From: Ceratorhiza oryzae-sativae
Taxonomy: Eukaryota; Basidiomycota; Agaricomycetes; Cantharellales; Ceratobasidiaceae
DNA length: 64,000 nt
NCBI GenBank assembly: GCA_030998015.1
Contig: JARWMV010000232.1
Span: 3,038,001-3,102,000 of the forward strand
Reading direction: 5' to 3'
The notes beneath the pieces were generated by a model. The model saw only the letters and a program-made list of their open reading frames with translations, was not told the origin of the DNA and ran no database searches. Made by a program: the position numbers and the translations under genes. Shown here piece after piece: positions 25,577 through 39,018 of this stretch. How positions within the stretch are numbered: position 1 is the stretch's first letter; each line of letters opens with the position of its first letter.

Positions 25577-26999
25577 ACGTGAGTGTCCTTGATCGAGCTA
25601 CATGGGCGGGACTAACAACTGTAGAATATCCATAGCAGTCGTTGTCAGGGGGGTTGTGTTTGATAAATATGTAATGAACAGAGTAAATGTCAAACGAGGT
25701 CCATTCTAATTGAAAGTGCTATATTCAAAGCTGATTACTTCACATTCCCGAACCTGCATCATCCTGAGCCAGATACCACATAGCCAGTCGCGCACCGGCA
25801 GACATTCTATTTATATAAGAGTAAGCGAGCACAAGCGGCTCTATATCAAAGCTTGGTTGCGTCATTAAAGGGAGTAGCATTTGTTCGAAATCGTTTCCAA
25901 CATAGTTTTGCATCACTGTATATTTCCGACCCATCCCGGCCGCGTTGACCCTAGTACTCGGCTTAACTGATACGCCACAGCTGAACTTGACTGTTTGTTG
26001 AAGAGTAGATAGGGGCTATGGTCCCCTTAACCTTTCACGTTCGGAGCCCCATAGCTGCGCACGTACAAGTTTTCGCAAAACAATTAGCATAAGCGGACGC
26101 ATATAGGCAGCGGTCGACTTGTGAAGCCAGAGCTATTCCTGGATAGACCCCATGAGGATTCACGCCAACAGGACGTCTTCGTGTGATTTAATCACGGCCC
26201 CGACTTCCTGAGCCCTGGAGTGAGCTTGCAGAAGCAGGGTTACTGGGTGTCTAGTATGTAAAATCACGTTTATTCTCCCTCAATGGTGTCTGTTCGGGTA
26301 TTTTGAGTGATGTTATTGGTTATATGCGTGACTTGTATGTGCTGCCCCGCGCCTGCGCCTCATGGGCAAGGCGAATAGGCTGTCCCTCGCAGAACAAACT
26401 ACATCTATAATGGGCGACGGAATTCACCCGGCTGAACAAAAATGACTAACGTGTCGGCGAAGTGAAGTACGCTATGGTAGACGCTTGCGATAGAGGAGCC
26501 CAGTATTCTCCACTCACGTTCACAATATTCTTTGGAGCTTTGGTCGAGTCTGAGTGCACGAATGAATGATGGGAGGGGTCAATTTAAGTACGGAAAACAT
26601 CGCATGCTCCTGTCTGCCAACGCTTTCAAGCATTCCAGATGGCAACGGAGATCCAGGGTAAGCTCTCTAATACTTTGCCAATACTTGTTGCCACATGAGT
26701 GGTTGCCTCCACTTGGGCTATAGCCCTTTTCCGGATGTGGATATAGGGGCGCCGTTTGAAGAAAGTAATCAGACGCTCAAGCCTCATGGGCCGAACGGGG
26801 GTTCTAAGATCGTTCTCGATAGATCGCTGATTACGACTGGTAATTGATTCAACGTAGCCGGTGAGCCTTCATCCCTGGGGCGTTTCAGGGGCGCCCCGGC
26901 ACTCTGAACGAGGGTATATCCTGGGCGATCTCGTGTGAGTATAAAAAAGAAAGCTTGTCTGTCTAGGAAAGTATTCTTACAGGTTTACGCCTACACTTG
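25577..26999. other. Intergenic, 1.4 kb, no gene seen
   Basis: AT/GC-mixed sequence without family-like open frames. Just ahead of the third hemopexin-like copy (about 26840-26970) there are traces resembling the copy 2 promoter, such as a GATTCAAC...GCCGG block and GAGTATAAAAAAG, consistent with an older duplication of the same promoter. Confidence 0.4.
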
Positions 27000-27800
27000 G
27001 TCCTCAAATTGCTCTCCTCGAGTTGCAGAACGCCCACGTGAATCTGTGGCCCGACCGCTTTAATCTTGGATCCATCTTCTTCTCGATGGTGGCCAACGCT
27101 ACGGTCAGCTTTGGAAAGGGAGACAAGCATGCCACACATATCTTCCATAAAGATAAATACGTTTGGATCGAATGGTGGTCAAGTCACCACAATGACAGGA
27201 TAGGCTACGACCCTCGAGACTGGGGCGGCGGAAAATGCTGGGAAGAGTCGGGCTTCAAGCGGATCGACACTGCCTTGCCTATTCCCGTTAGAGTCAACGA
27301 TACCTACGTCTTCTCCGAGGGCAAATACTGCGCCATCTTCTTCGACCCCGGAAGTAATAACAATGGAGTAATGGGATGTGTGCATCCACTCGGCCGCTGG
27401 CACTCGTTGGCTACAGTTGGATTGATTCGGGATTATGGCCCCCGGTATGGCGGACAAGGCGTTCTTCGTTAGTAGAAACGAATTGGTGTGAATTTTAAGC
27501 CTGGCGTGAGTAGCCCTGATGAACTGTTGGACGGGCCCCACATTATCCGCGAGCGCTAGAACGGCTTGGGTTTCAAGAGAATCAACAGGATTGGGGGTAA
27601 CCCCGGGGATAAAGATTGGGTATATCCGTTCCATGGCGATCAATGTGCACAGATCAAGTTCGTGCGTGGAGGGGGCGTGGAGATTGTGTACGGCCCCAAG
27701 GAAGCTAATGCCTATTGGAAGTCTCTGCATGAGGCAAGATCCTACCAGAATGTTGGTGAGTCTTGCATTACTCTTGATGACGATTTGCACCAATGAATGG
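27000..27800 (+). pseudogene. Hemopexin-like gene, copy 3, decayed
   Basis: Similarity to copies 1 and 2 runs through all four blades (THIFHKDKYVWI, TYVFSEGKYCAI, AFFVSRNELV, VYPFHGDQCAQI), but the frame is broken several times. It changes near 27440, there is a TGA just after AFFVSRNELV (about 27488), a TAG near 27557 in the arm before GLGFKRINRI, and another frame change by 27566. Protein identity to the other two copies is much lower than between those two, so this is an older duplicate. Unlike the isolated one-base losses elsewhere in the window, the mix of nonsense codons and shifts here indicates true decay. Confidence 0.7.
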
Positions 27801-28335
27801 TCAAAAGGTTCATTTGAGAAGCCGGGGGGTCGTTGTCTGAATTATGGAACTTTTTGTGGGCAGAAGCATGAGATATCAACTAGTTCAGGGGGGATGCCTA
27901 CGGCGGTTGAGGTATCGCCGAGCTCAGACTCCAGTCGCGTTCGTGGTGGACCACAAGAAGCGCGCAGTTAAGAATGAAGCTTGCGCACAAAAAGGACATA
28001 ATCCTATTTAATCTACCAGCGAAAGCAGCGAAAGATATCTGAGAATCTCTGGCGTCGTATGATGGCGACATTCATTCGCAGCTCGATTTGGTTTATTCTG
28101 TTTTGATGGAATCGGGTGAGGCCCTGAGCCGGGTTCTTGGTGTGATTAGTGAAGAGAAGATTAGCGCCCACGCGTGCTTGGGTAGATGCTTCTGGCGTTT
28201 CGGCCCACGACACTCCGGACGACCACGACTGGAGCAGCAGTCTGATGGCTATCGTCCCCTACGCCCTCACGATATACACGCATCTAACTTACGAACAGAC
28301 AGACAGATGTAAGCCGGCTTGTACTTACCCCGCTC
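27801..28335. other. Intergenic upstream of WD40 copy 2
   Basis: The 3' flank of the decayed hemopexin gene and the promoter of WD40 copy 2. No supported gene. Confidence 0.4.
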
Positions 28336-31300
28336 ATGGCTGACAGATCGCCCAGCACGTCCCGTAGGAAAATAATGGATAGATTGACTCGTAAGATAGC
28401 ACCGTGTTTGTCTTGGGATCCAGCTCATGTGTCCCGGCAGAAAACCCGTCGATTGGCGCTGCTCTGGGCTCGCCCGGATTACCCCAGCCGGAGATTGTCA
28501 GCCCGACATTCCTTTCCGCCGAGCCGAGCCCGTTCTTCTCGGGCGCGCGCACTCCCCCCGAGCGAAGTGGTATGTCGTTGATCTACTTCTTGCCAACATG
28601 CTGAGCTCAGGTCTTGCTGTTCATTTCCAAATGTGCATGTTGTGCAGGCACCAACAAGCGAAAGCTCACACTCCTTGCCCTCCTCGATGAGCTCACTGCG
28701 CTGCGTGACGAGGAACAGGAAAGGGACAAAGAAATCAACTATGGACGTGAGTGATGCCGCCACCGTATCTGCTCCATTCCCTTGTGCGACGCGCACATCG
28801 TGCTGGGTGCTCGCCACTTGACACGTGATAATCTTTGGAACTGCCAAGCCTTTCCAGACTTTCCATCATCGCATTCGGGTAGACCTTTGGCCACGTTTTG
28901 CATCAATATACAGCATTAACCACATGCTCACAATCTACTTGCAGCTGCTGCGGATGAGCGCTTGTCGAGCGAGATCGAGGGTGTCGAGCGCTTCCGGTTG
29001 TTCGATGAACGAATTCATAGGCTGGACTTGAAACTACAGGCATTCGCCAACGCAGTCCGCCAACTAGGGTCCAGCGTAGGATTGCTGAACGCTGCGTATC
29101 ATCTTCGAGCGCGGTTGACCCAGATCCAGTACTTGTTCCGGGAAAATGTGTGTCGCTCCACAACTCTTGATACAGGGCGGTCCTGACCATGCATGTCTAT
29201 TAGGCGGCGGAACAATTTGATGATGTGACGCATGGGCCTAATAATGGCACAAAGCCGTACAGTGCTCGCAAACGAGCAAAAGTGCGCAAGAGTAGGAACC
29301 TGATGGCACGACCTGTTATGTTCTGGACGGATGATATCGAAAAGTTGCCGCAGGAGATGGAGATCTTAGCAAAAGACCTGCACGAGTTCTTGGATCGCTT
29401 GTGAGTTATTCCAGTCACGTTTGTGTATTTCGAATTTATGTTTTATCCCGAAGGAACGACGTGCCCGAGTTTACGGACGAGGCTGTGAATGCGTCGATCA
29501 CAGCATTCGAAGATGACCTAAAGGTTGAAACATTGCTATCGCTGTACCTGCCTCTCTGACTGGTCGAGTCTAGTACCGGGCGTCGTGCCTCCGGGAGTTC
29601 GAGGGACAGCTTCGGTTCGTAGCCGTCGCCAGGTACATCAACGATCTGTCAGAGGACCTGGGAGACCATATGGACAGGATGAAGGATTCCTTGGACACCT
29701 TCATCGAGGTGAGTTTATTCCTTTGGCGACTGGAAGTCCGTACGAATAATTGTGTGGGCTATAGGTCGGTGTTCCTACGATTCGGTTCTCCCAAAAGCAT
29801 ACTGCCACCGGTTTGCAAAACCTATCGACCGTTGTGCGTCGAGTTTCGTATCATTCCTCGCTCGCCCGTTTAATCATATGCATTGTATCATAACAGGCTA
29901 CTTTTTTCAGCGGTGTAACAGCTACGACGCTTCAGGTGAGTCTGTTTTATTTGAACCATCTGTTACTTAGGGTGCTCAAAATTTTGTCGTCTTAGTTCAG
30001 GTATAGCTCCCATTTCGGTTGATGAATGCTGTAGCTCAGGCAACCCGCAGCTTTGAGGACAACAGCACCGCGTTGGGTAGTTTAGTGAATGGCCTCTGGA
30101 TCAGTGTTAGTGGTGCCACCCCACGGATAACTTAGAGATATTTACTTATCGCGGTCCAATAGAGCTTGGTATTTTCCATTGCGAGCGCCATCAACTCTCA
30201 GGTATGTTCATACATTGGACTGTAAACTCATGGGCTAAAATCTTTATCCAGTTAGCGTATCATTGTGGGTCATTTGTCAACCTGCTATTATCAGATAATA
30301 ACCTACTTGGGCTGAAGGGCGCGCTGCCCAGTATCGTTCTCCGCGAGCTTATGTTCCGTGGTGGGTTGCGATCTGGATCACCCGTACTCCTTTATTTTTC
30401 CTTGTGGTAGGTGTTTATACGCTTGGCTCCACCTCTAGTCTTTCTAAACTCGTTAACAGGGATCCGTTATTGCATTTTCAACTGGGCTTTGTTGTGAGTA
30501 ACTTTGAATATAGGTTGTCTTGTCATACACTTGAACTATTTTTCGCAGTATTCACATATAGCAGCCACCAAACAGCGGCTGTCAGTGTTGTAATCACTAC
30601 TTTTACTATTGTTACATCTTCTGCATTGCGTGAGTACGATTCCTTCAGGCTGTTTATCCCCTGTTATAACACCTCAGATGCGTAGTTTGTGTCGGACTTT
30701 GGTTCGCTTCTGAGCGCTGGACGTTCGCCAGGACCAAGGGCAAGCGTTGGCTTCTCGATATCCTTGAGGAGCACAGTGAAAAGGCTGGAAAGGTCACCGG
30801 CGTCACTCCCGCTAAGCGCGCTGCCAGCCTGGGCATTCAGCATACCAAGTCTTTTGTGGGTGATGTTAAACGCTCCATGACGAATACCAGTAGGCGTGTT
30901 ACTGGTGTTACCGGCCGCATGACCGAAGCTATGACGTCTCTTGTGCACCTACCCCGCACCCTGGTCGAGCGTTCAATGTCTGCAATATCAGTCATAGCCG
31001 ACGGGGTGAATGGGAGTGACCATCGAGACGAAGAGTCTCAGGAAGAGACCGTCCGGACCGATTCGCCAACGCATATGTTTGGCACGGACAATGGGAGCGG
31101 TAGTCTTGCCATCGGTGGTAACCCGGAAAAGCGCAAGTTGTCGGACATGGGCAAGAGTGGAGAAGTCACGATAGATGAAGAAAGGCCTTTAGTTGTGAAT
31201 ACATTGACGCCAATCCTGATGGCTAGTCCTCCGAGTGCCAGCTCGAGAGGGCTTGATGATGGATCCGCGCTTGCGACGACTCCGGTCTCTGCTCCAGAGA

Positions 31301-33301
31301 CTCTGGAACCTCCAAGACCTGCGAATGCAGGCAAGTTTAAGGCGACTGTCAAGCGGGTGAGCTTTAGCCATATGCATTCTATTATTCCAATGCTCATGTG
31401 TGCTAGGCTATGAATGCGATCAGGCTCGCCCAACCTCCTCAACTCGGACGTGAACCCATTCGCTCAATGTCTTCCCCCTCGTTCACCGAATCTCGACACC
31501 GGCGCGACTCGAGCGAGCATACGCTCAACCCGAGCCGAATGCAGACTCTCGTTCCCATGCTTCGCACACTTCGGCCTAGCCAGTGGCTTGGCGAACACGT
31601 GGCGCTCGTCAGGCATCTTCAGTTCTCACCCGATGGGCAGTTTTTGGCCACATGCAGCTGGGACAAGACGGCGCTCATATGGAAGGTCGGGTCTGGTCCG
31701 AACGACGGGTTTGAATTGCATCATAAACTGGTGCATACAAGCAGGATTGGAGGCTTGGTCGGACAAGTCGCCTGGAGTCCGAGCGGAGACCAATTGCTAA
31801 CGAGGCAGATCAGGACAGTCAAGGTGTGGGACCCCAAGGTGCGTGCTATCTGCTTTAATCCTTTAAAAAAAATTTCTTGGGCGGGAATTGAATCAGGGTA
31901 TTCTAGACCGGCGTCTGTAACAGAAACATCGACCGTAAACGAAACGTGCAATCTGTCACGTGGTTGCCCAAGGGGTCTGGGTTTGTGTCTGTGGAATGGC
32001 GCATGGAGGCAAAATCGCCGCATGCTGAGAAGCGGCCACATCACACTGAGAACATTGTTGGTTCTGACTTGGTTGTGCTGGTGGGTAGAGCTCATTATCC
32101 GATCGAATGACGAGTTGGCTGATGTGGTGTGCAGAGCGCTGATGGACGGTGAAGGAGGAGCATCAACTGAACCGCCTTCAGGTATGGGATGCAGTAGTGA
32201 CGCCAAACGAGGAGCGGGTGGTCGCCGTCGCTACGCTCGTGATTTCCCAGGGGAACCTGAAGCCTGTGAGGTCGAGGAGTGAGAAGCGGATACTGGGTGA
32301 GTGGACAAGTCAGAATTGCACTCGACAGTCACTGATCGACATGCAGTGTATAACCTGAAAACAAAGGAGATTGAAAAGTACGTAGAATCTGGGCAAGTGA
32401 TAAGGTTTTGTTGCTGACAGATGTATTTCAGCCAAGTGCCGCTGCTTCAAGAAGTTCGAGACGTCACCTTGGTACGTTTGTTATTCTTTCCATTACGCAT
32501 ATATGCTTAAATTTGGTACCTGCTAGACCGAGCATGGCAACTATGCACTGGTATCGTACGAAAACAAGGCCCCACCGCAGGCATGGCGTATCGATATGAT
32601 CAATCGAGAACAGAAGTGTCGGCTGGTACTTGCACATAGTAAGTAAAGCGAATAGTCCAGGCGCTAATAGCTGCTGACCACCGGCGAATTAGCATATTTC
32701 ACCAAGGTAAATGGCAACAGCTAAAGTCCCTCGAATTTGACTGACGGAGTGTGTGGGATCAGCATCCCGTGGACTTTGCAGGTCCGAGCTATTTCGGAGG
32801 CGTGAACGACACGTTTGTGCTCTGCGCTTCTAAAGGTGCGTGGTGTTGGGCGGTAGGCTGGCTGTTCGTACGCTTATGTTGGATGTATAGGGGGAGAAAT
32901 ATACATCTGGGAGAGGGCATCTGGTATACTGCTGCATTCGCTTAAAGCGCCGGATCAGGAGGTGAGTGTTGTACGCCGATAGGGTGTGGGAGGCTTCTGA
33001 TGATATTTGCAGCTGACGAATATCGCATGGAACCATAAATCGCCGAGCGGATTCATGTTCGCGTCTGCTGCCCATGACGGAATAGTACGAATATGTGGGT
33101 TTATTTTTGGCCTTGCGCCGAGTGCCAACTAAAGCACACGATTATATAGGGACTACAACAGCGCCGCCACCTCGCAGCCTCGCGTCGTCGCCCGAACCGG
33201 CAGTAGAACCTGATAGTCCTAGTCCGATTCGTCAAGAGTTCATCCGGCCAGGCAGTCCGCCAATGGCAAGCCCGGGGCTGATCAACCCTGGCTCGCCTTA
33301 G
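28336..33301 (+). CDS. Membrane-anchored WD40 protein (WDR26/GID7-like propeller), family copy 2; frameshift
   Basis: Starts MADRSPSTSRRKIMDRLT (28336), with an intron leading to a Pro/Ser-rich segment. Next comes the charged helix TNKRKLTLLALLDELTALRD (about 28660), then a helical domain containing FANAVRQLGSSVGLLNAAYH (about 29045) and PEFTDEAVNASITAFEDDL (about 29465), then three hydrophobic segments (NGLWISSLVFSIASAIN near 30090-30190; WVAIWITRTPLFFLV near 30365-30405; TTFTIVTSSALLCVGLWF near 30595-30700). A long Ser/Thr-rich linker follows, then a WD40 propeller from about 31590 (HVALVRHLQFSPDG, VGQVAWSPSGDQLLTR, CNRNIDRKRNVQSVTWLPKG, LNRLQVWDAVVTPNEERVVA, GEIYIWERAS) to TAG at 33301. 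The IDRKR..V.S..WLPKG and VWDAVVTPNEERVVAVA blocks resemble GID7/WDR26 propellers. One G appears missing near 32147-32151 (CGGTGAAG). The best-preserved copy of the three. Confidence 0.65.
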
Positions 33302-33619
33302 CCGAGAGACCATTCGCTGATTTATTTCTCCGCGCTGTAAAAACCCATGTTTTTCGTGTGTTCTACTCTATTGCGAATCTTATTGGGCATTTGATTGAGA
33401 GAAGCGCCGAGGGTGCTGACGCGTGATGCCAAGGGGGGAACTAGCATGCTGTTCGGGTGTGCGTCCTCGTTGCGGCAGCGACCCCGACACGCGCAGGAGG
33501 TGCTCGAAGATCACGACGTCACGAAACCGATATATAACGCCTAGACGACGATTAATCCACTTTTTACGACCCCGTAACGGCACTGCCGGCATTTGTTTTG
33601 CCTATATCGAGTCCGATCG
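33302..33619. other. Short intergenic space between WD40 copies 2 and 3
   Basis: About 320 bp that must hold the terminator of copy 2 and the promoter of copy 3. No gene seen. Confidence 0.45.
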
Positions 33620-36600
33620 ATGATGGAGAAGACCGTAACATGTGAGCCCAGCGCACTGCTGACTATACCGTGTCGACTAAACTCCATACATAGTTCGTCC
33701 AAGTGAGCCTCTGTCTGCCGAGCCAACGTCTTTGTTAGGAATCCAGACCGCCAGAGTAAGCGCCACACGAAGACCACACCTCTTCGCCGTTTGACCATAC
33801 GTCATTTTTTTCCCCCAGCATCTGGCCCGTCAAAGAGAAAACAAACCCTACTTGCTCTGCTCTCAGAGCTCTCGGACTTGAAGGACGAGGAGAATCTTCT
33901 TGAGAAGGAAACAAAGGACCCAGGTGTCTCTGCAGGTTCGCCCTTGTGAAAACCGGGTTTTTTCGGACATACTAAAATCAACAAAATAGATGCGACGCAA
34001 GATGTCAATTCGCGCGAGGGTATTGCGACATTCCGTTCATTCGAAAACACTGCGCGAAACTTGGATAGACAGCTGCAGACCTTTGCTAATGCCGTTCGGC
34101 AACTGGGTTCCAGCGTAGGGTTGATGAACGCGACCTACCATCTCAGAGGGCCCTTATCCAGATTGAATACTTCTTTCGAGAGAATGTAAGCCACGGTTTC
34201 TCGTACCGAGTATATCAATCTTATCATCGCAACCCCAAGGCTGCTGATTTGTTTACTGAGATTCGACGCGGAAATATGGAAACCGCCCGAATCAAGTAGG
34301 TTTATTTTGTCCCTCTACTGTCCGTTACTCATGATGTTTCTTCTTCTAGTACTAAGCAACCTGATGATGCATCCGATATCGATAGTTCTCGCAGGCACGT
34401 CGTGTTCTTGACAAGGACCGAATCCATACGGGCATGCGACCGCAAGTCAAACCGGTAAACGACCAGAACAATTGCCAGCGGAGATACGACGGCTCTCAAA
34501 GCAAGTCGAGACCTTTGTTGACCGGTTGTAAGTATCTAGATATTTATATAGTATATTACCAATTTACTAAACATGAATTCCGTCGATAGAAACGATATTC
34601 CAGAGTTCACGGACGAGGTGTCAATGCTGTTTTCTCTTCTTTTGCAATCGATTTAATGTACCGAGCATCGTGCTTGGACGAATTTAGTACGCACCTTTCA
34701 TTCAACCTTTTAACCCCAAAGCGCTAACGACCCTCATTAATCCAGAGAACCAACTCAAGACTATTGCAGTTCAGCGTTACATCAATGACCTGACTGTAGA
34801 TATTGCTATGCACATGGAGGGCATGAGAGACGCCCTCAATACCTTTATCGAGGTAAGTGTTTTCTTGAAGGGTATGCTAAAAGCCTTACGTCGAATAGGT
34901 TGGTGTACCAACTATCCGCCATGCACAAAACCATACCGCCAATGGATTACAATATCTCTCAACTGTGGTATGCTGCTTTCCGCCCTAACGCTCAAATACG
35001 TCACTAAGATTGGCCTCGCGATCAGGCGACCTTCTTCAGCGGTGTAACAGCCACCACAATACAATACAGCTTCGATCAAGTGGGAAACACACGTGCTGAT
35101 CTTGTGAACGCGTTGTGGATCATCGTGAGGATCTAGAACTGATCGAACTGGTGTTTCGGGCTTACGTTTCTTACGGCAGAGCTTGATTTTCTCGATCGCG
35201 AGTGCCATCAACTCGCAGGTATGTGACCATACGAGGGCTCATTGGACTATTGAAATTAATTTTGTGTTTGTTTAGCTCGCGTATCATTGTATGTATACCG
35301 AACGACGATGTTCAAACAATGCTGACAGGGTTTCCGATAGGGCGTGCTGCCATGTATCGTTCTCCTCGAAACTACGTCCCATGTGAGTTTTGCTCTTACC
35401 GCCGGAAACCTTTGCTGAATGTCCTGTGCAGGGTGGGTCACGATCTGGATCAAGCGCTCGCCTCTCTTCTTCCTTATCGTAAGCCGGCATCGTCTATGCT
35501 GAGGGCGCTTCAACCAATTTCCGTTGTAGGGCTCTGATTGCTTTCTCCATTGGCCTTTGTGGTATGTGGTACTGCATTGATATAGGGCGCCTACTGACAT
35601 TCGCTCAGTGTTTACATACAGTAGTGGCCAAAGCCATGTTGTTAGCGCACTCGTCACGGGTTTCACGATCGTAACTTCCTCCGGCCTGAGTGAGTTGATA
35701 TCCCCATCTAAATACGAGTATTCAACCCGGTATAGTTTGTGTAGGGCTTTGGTTTGCCTCTGAACGCTGGACGTTTTCTCGTACGCGTGGCCAGAGGTGG
35801 TTGTGGGACCTCCTCAACGACTTCCAAGCTAAATGCAACAAGTATCTTGGAATCACGTGGCTGATTGAGCACTGGCCAAAGGACATTCGAGCACGGGTAA
35901 CAAGGTGGACTCGTGTTCGGATTCACGACAGCCAGTTGCTCTTGTGGACTATTTATGGGAGATGCGGCCGTCGGAAGCCAAGAGAACCGACAGACGAAGA
36001 AAAGGATCACGCCTCAGATTATCCTGGTGCTATTTACCCCCGTCCCGACCCTCGTAGCGACTTTGATGCGGGGTCGATTACGGAAACTGTCATGTCCGGA
36101 CCCGCTTCCCCCACAAGGACAAGTGAGCAAAGAATGTTGCCGCCGTCGTCTTCCGTCGCGAGCTTTAGCACACACATGGGTGGAGCGAGTACGAGCGGAC
36201 AGTGGACCGGGTCACCGTCGATCGCACAGGCCTTATTGCGGAGTGCACATGGCAGTGGTTTACCGCAGACGCCAGAAGGTGATGAACAGCCGAAACCCAT
36301 ACGACTTAAACTACTCGTGGAACGGGTAAGCCTCTCGCAGCCCATGATTTCGCCTGTCCCTAACATTCTATACCCATTCCAGATCATCGCTATGAACAAG
36401 ACGCAAAACAGGGCAACGGTAGCCGCACGTGCACGAGCTGAATCAGACTTGGTAACTGGCCGACGCGACTCGAACGATAACTACGGCGCCGCATCGTACG
36501 CCCACAAGGCTCGTATCCGCGATCTTCGGCCCGGCCTCGCCAACCTGCGAATCACGCAGTTCCTGAACGAACACATGGCACTGGTTAAGCACATGCAGTT

Positions 36601-38273
36601 CAGCCCACAAGGCGATTACTTGGCGACCTGCAGGTGGGTTTAGACCCTGGGTTTACGCTAATGAGGTTGGCTGATCTCCATTCCTGTGCAGCTGGGACCG
36701 AACAGCGATCATCTGGCGTATTACGGAATCGCACGTGGAGTTGTTCTTGAAGCTGTATCATCCTGTGTCCACGGGCGGGTTCGTAAACCAGGTAGCATGG
36801 TCGCCGGATGGAGCAAGCTTGCTGACCAGAACGCAAAAGAGCTTGAAGATATGGGAGGCTGCCGTACGTATCTTTGGACCCATCCATCGACATTCACTAA
36901 CCGCATATATGATAGACCGGCAAGGGTCTGAAACCGATCAGTCGTCCTCGGCCGATTCAATCTGCGATCTGGATGCCCAAGGGCAATGGTATACTGTCAG
37001 TCGAGTACAAACTACAGAGACGGGCGGGAGGAGACGTGCAAATCGTGACAGATACTTGTCTTGTTCGCCTGGTACGATTGATCGTCTATCGGCCCTATCA
37101 TGTTCTAATCCTGTTGTGCCCTAGGATATGAACGGCACAACGATCGATACCCACACCCTGCCTCGCATTCAGATTTGGGACACGGCGATCATGGCAGACG
37201 AAACTCGGGTTGTTGCGGTTGGAACGCTGCTGAAGAGTTTGGACAACCTCCAGCCGACCAAATCACGGGCTGAGAAACGACTTCTCGGTGCGTGTTTCTA
37301 ACGAGGCGATGTTGAGTCTTGTTAAAGTAACCCTCATCTGTAGTTTACAACATGAAAACCCATGAGGTCGAACAGTGAGTTCTGCAACTACCCCACATAG
37401 TCAAGAACTAACCCAACGCCTGGTCTAGTCCACGTGCCGTTACTACAAGACGTCCGCAACGTAACTCTGAGCGTAAGTAGCTCATATGCGAATGAAGTTC
37501 ACGTGGCTTATAATGCTGCAGAGCATGTCATCTAAGAGCACATACGCACTCATATCGTACGAGAATAAAGCACCCCGCAAATGTGGAGGATAGATATGAA
37601 GAGAGGCGTAAAGAGCGACGGGGAGCCAGTTGCTCGGTTGATATTGGTTCACTGTGAGTGCTTATCAACGATGTTAGTCCATCAGAAATTCATGTCATTT
37701 GGCCACAGCATACTTGACTAAGGTTTGCGGAGCTTCAACTATTGGAAATGAATCATGCTAATTCAATGCTGTAGAACCCGGTAGACTTTGCTGGACAGAG
37801 CTTCTTTGGTGGCCTAAACGATACGTTTGTATGCTGTTCTTCAAAGAGTGAGTAGCAACTTGATTTATACCAATGGGTGCTGATATCCGATTCAGACGGG
37901 GAAATATTCATCTGGGATCGAACATCGGCGACACTACTCCACACACTACGACCTGAGGATAGCGAAGTGGTAAGTAATAAGCAAAGCGACTAGGGATAAT
38001 GCTCATATCAGGATTAGATCAAGAATTTCACTTGTAACCAAAAGGCGGCACCTGGGTTATTGCTAGTGACTGGCGCCTTGGACGGCGCACTCCGTATATG
38101 TGAGTTTTTGGTCCCCTGGAACCCTAAGACATCTTTCTGATGATATCGTAGGGTCATCTGGGATACCGAGCCCATTAGGAACGCCAAACCGACAAATGAC
38201 ATCATCGCCTGAGCTACAACTCGAGGGTGCGAGTACACCCCGACGAGGAGCTTCATCAAGTACGTCTGGATGA
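33620..38273 (+). CDS. Membrane-anchored WD40 protein, family copy 3; several one-base frame breaks
   Basis: Same domain order and intron positions as copy 2, in tandem with it. Landmarks: SKRKQTLLALLSELSDLKDE (about 33830), LQTFANAVRQLGSSVGLMNA (about 34080), the three hydrophobic segments (FSIASAINSQLAYH near 35190-35280; IWIKRSPLFFLI near 35440-35480; FTIVTSSGLICVGLWFASER near 35670-35770), WLIEHWPKDIRARVTRWTR, and the propeller (FLNEHMALVKHMQFSPQGDY; VNQVAWSPDGASLLTR; LPRIQIWDTAIMADETRVVA; FAGQSFFGGLNDTFVCC; GEIFIWDRTSATLLH), ending TGA at 38273. Single bases seem lost at 34148-34150 (GGG), near 34467, near 34620 and at 37573-37576 (CCCC). Each is repaired by comparison with copies 1 and 2, three of them at or beside short same-base runs. 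Either a recent pseudogene or, more likely given similar breaks in essential genes, sequencing error. Function unknown. Confidence 0.6.
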
Positions 38274-39018
38274 TAGGATAAAACTGGTCATAATGGATTT
38301 GAGAGTGCGTGTGATTGTTCTGCTTTCGGCTTTGGTAAATTTGTGTTTACCTGCGCAATGCCTTCCGGACTATGGTGTGTTTATTATCATGCTTGTAACG
38401 TATCGCATGCAATGTTGTGAGAACCCAGACATATTTAATTGTCTGGAAACAATAATGACTATCTTGGAAGTTTGGATTAGTTGTTGTGGTCTTATAGTGT
38501 TTCATCGACATTGGTTGGCTCTTTGATAGTGCAAGTCGATGGCATCATTAATTCTGCAGCCAAACGCTGCTTTAGGCATGTCGGTCCAAAGATTCGCTTG
38601 TTGTACAATTAATTTATGCTGGAACTTAGCCCTATGCGATTATTCCGTGGTAGAAACACCCTTTTCACAAGGTTCTGGCTTATGAGCGAAGCTCCCGTCA
38701 GGATGCCGAATCAATCAAGCGTTATTCAGCCTGTCTATCTGTCGTAGCCACAGATATCTTAGTATAGATATCCTTCGTCTTGGCAGTGCCTCTTTTGGTA
38801 GCTCCGACGCCCCGTCATCGAGCGCTCGCATATAAGGCCCATCGCAGGATCTACGCCACTTTGCTCTGCCTGGTCTGCGACCGAGGTTATTTTGAGCTTA
38901 TTTTAGTTGCAACTACTACCTTTTGTACTTCAGTGCCAATAGTGAGTTGAGCTCCGAACGTTTCATTCATGGAACCTCACTGCTGTATAGCCCCCAACGT
39001 CGTTCCACACAATTGATT
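38274..39018. other. Intergenic upstream of secreted-protein gene
   Basis: No gene recognised. A short hydrophobic open frame (38227-38526) overlaps the end of WD40 copy 3 in another frame and has no family features. Confidence 0.45.

Noticed and set aside
31721..32206. Minus-strand open frame of 161 codons inside WD40 copy 2
   Set aside because: Antisense of the WD40 propeller exons; no independent features.
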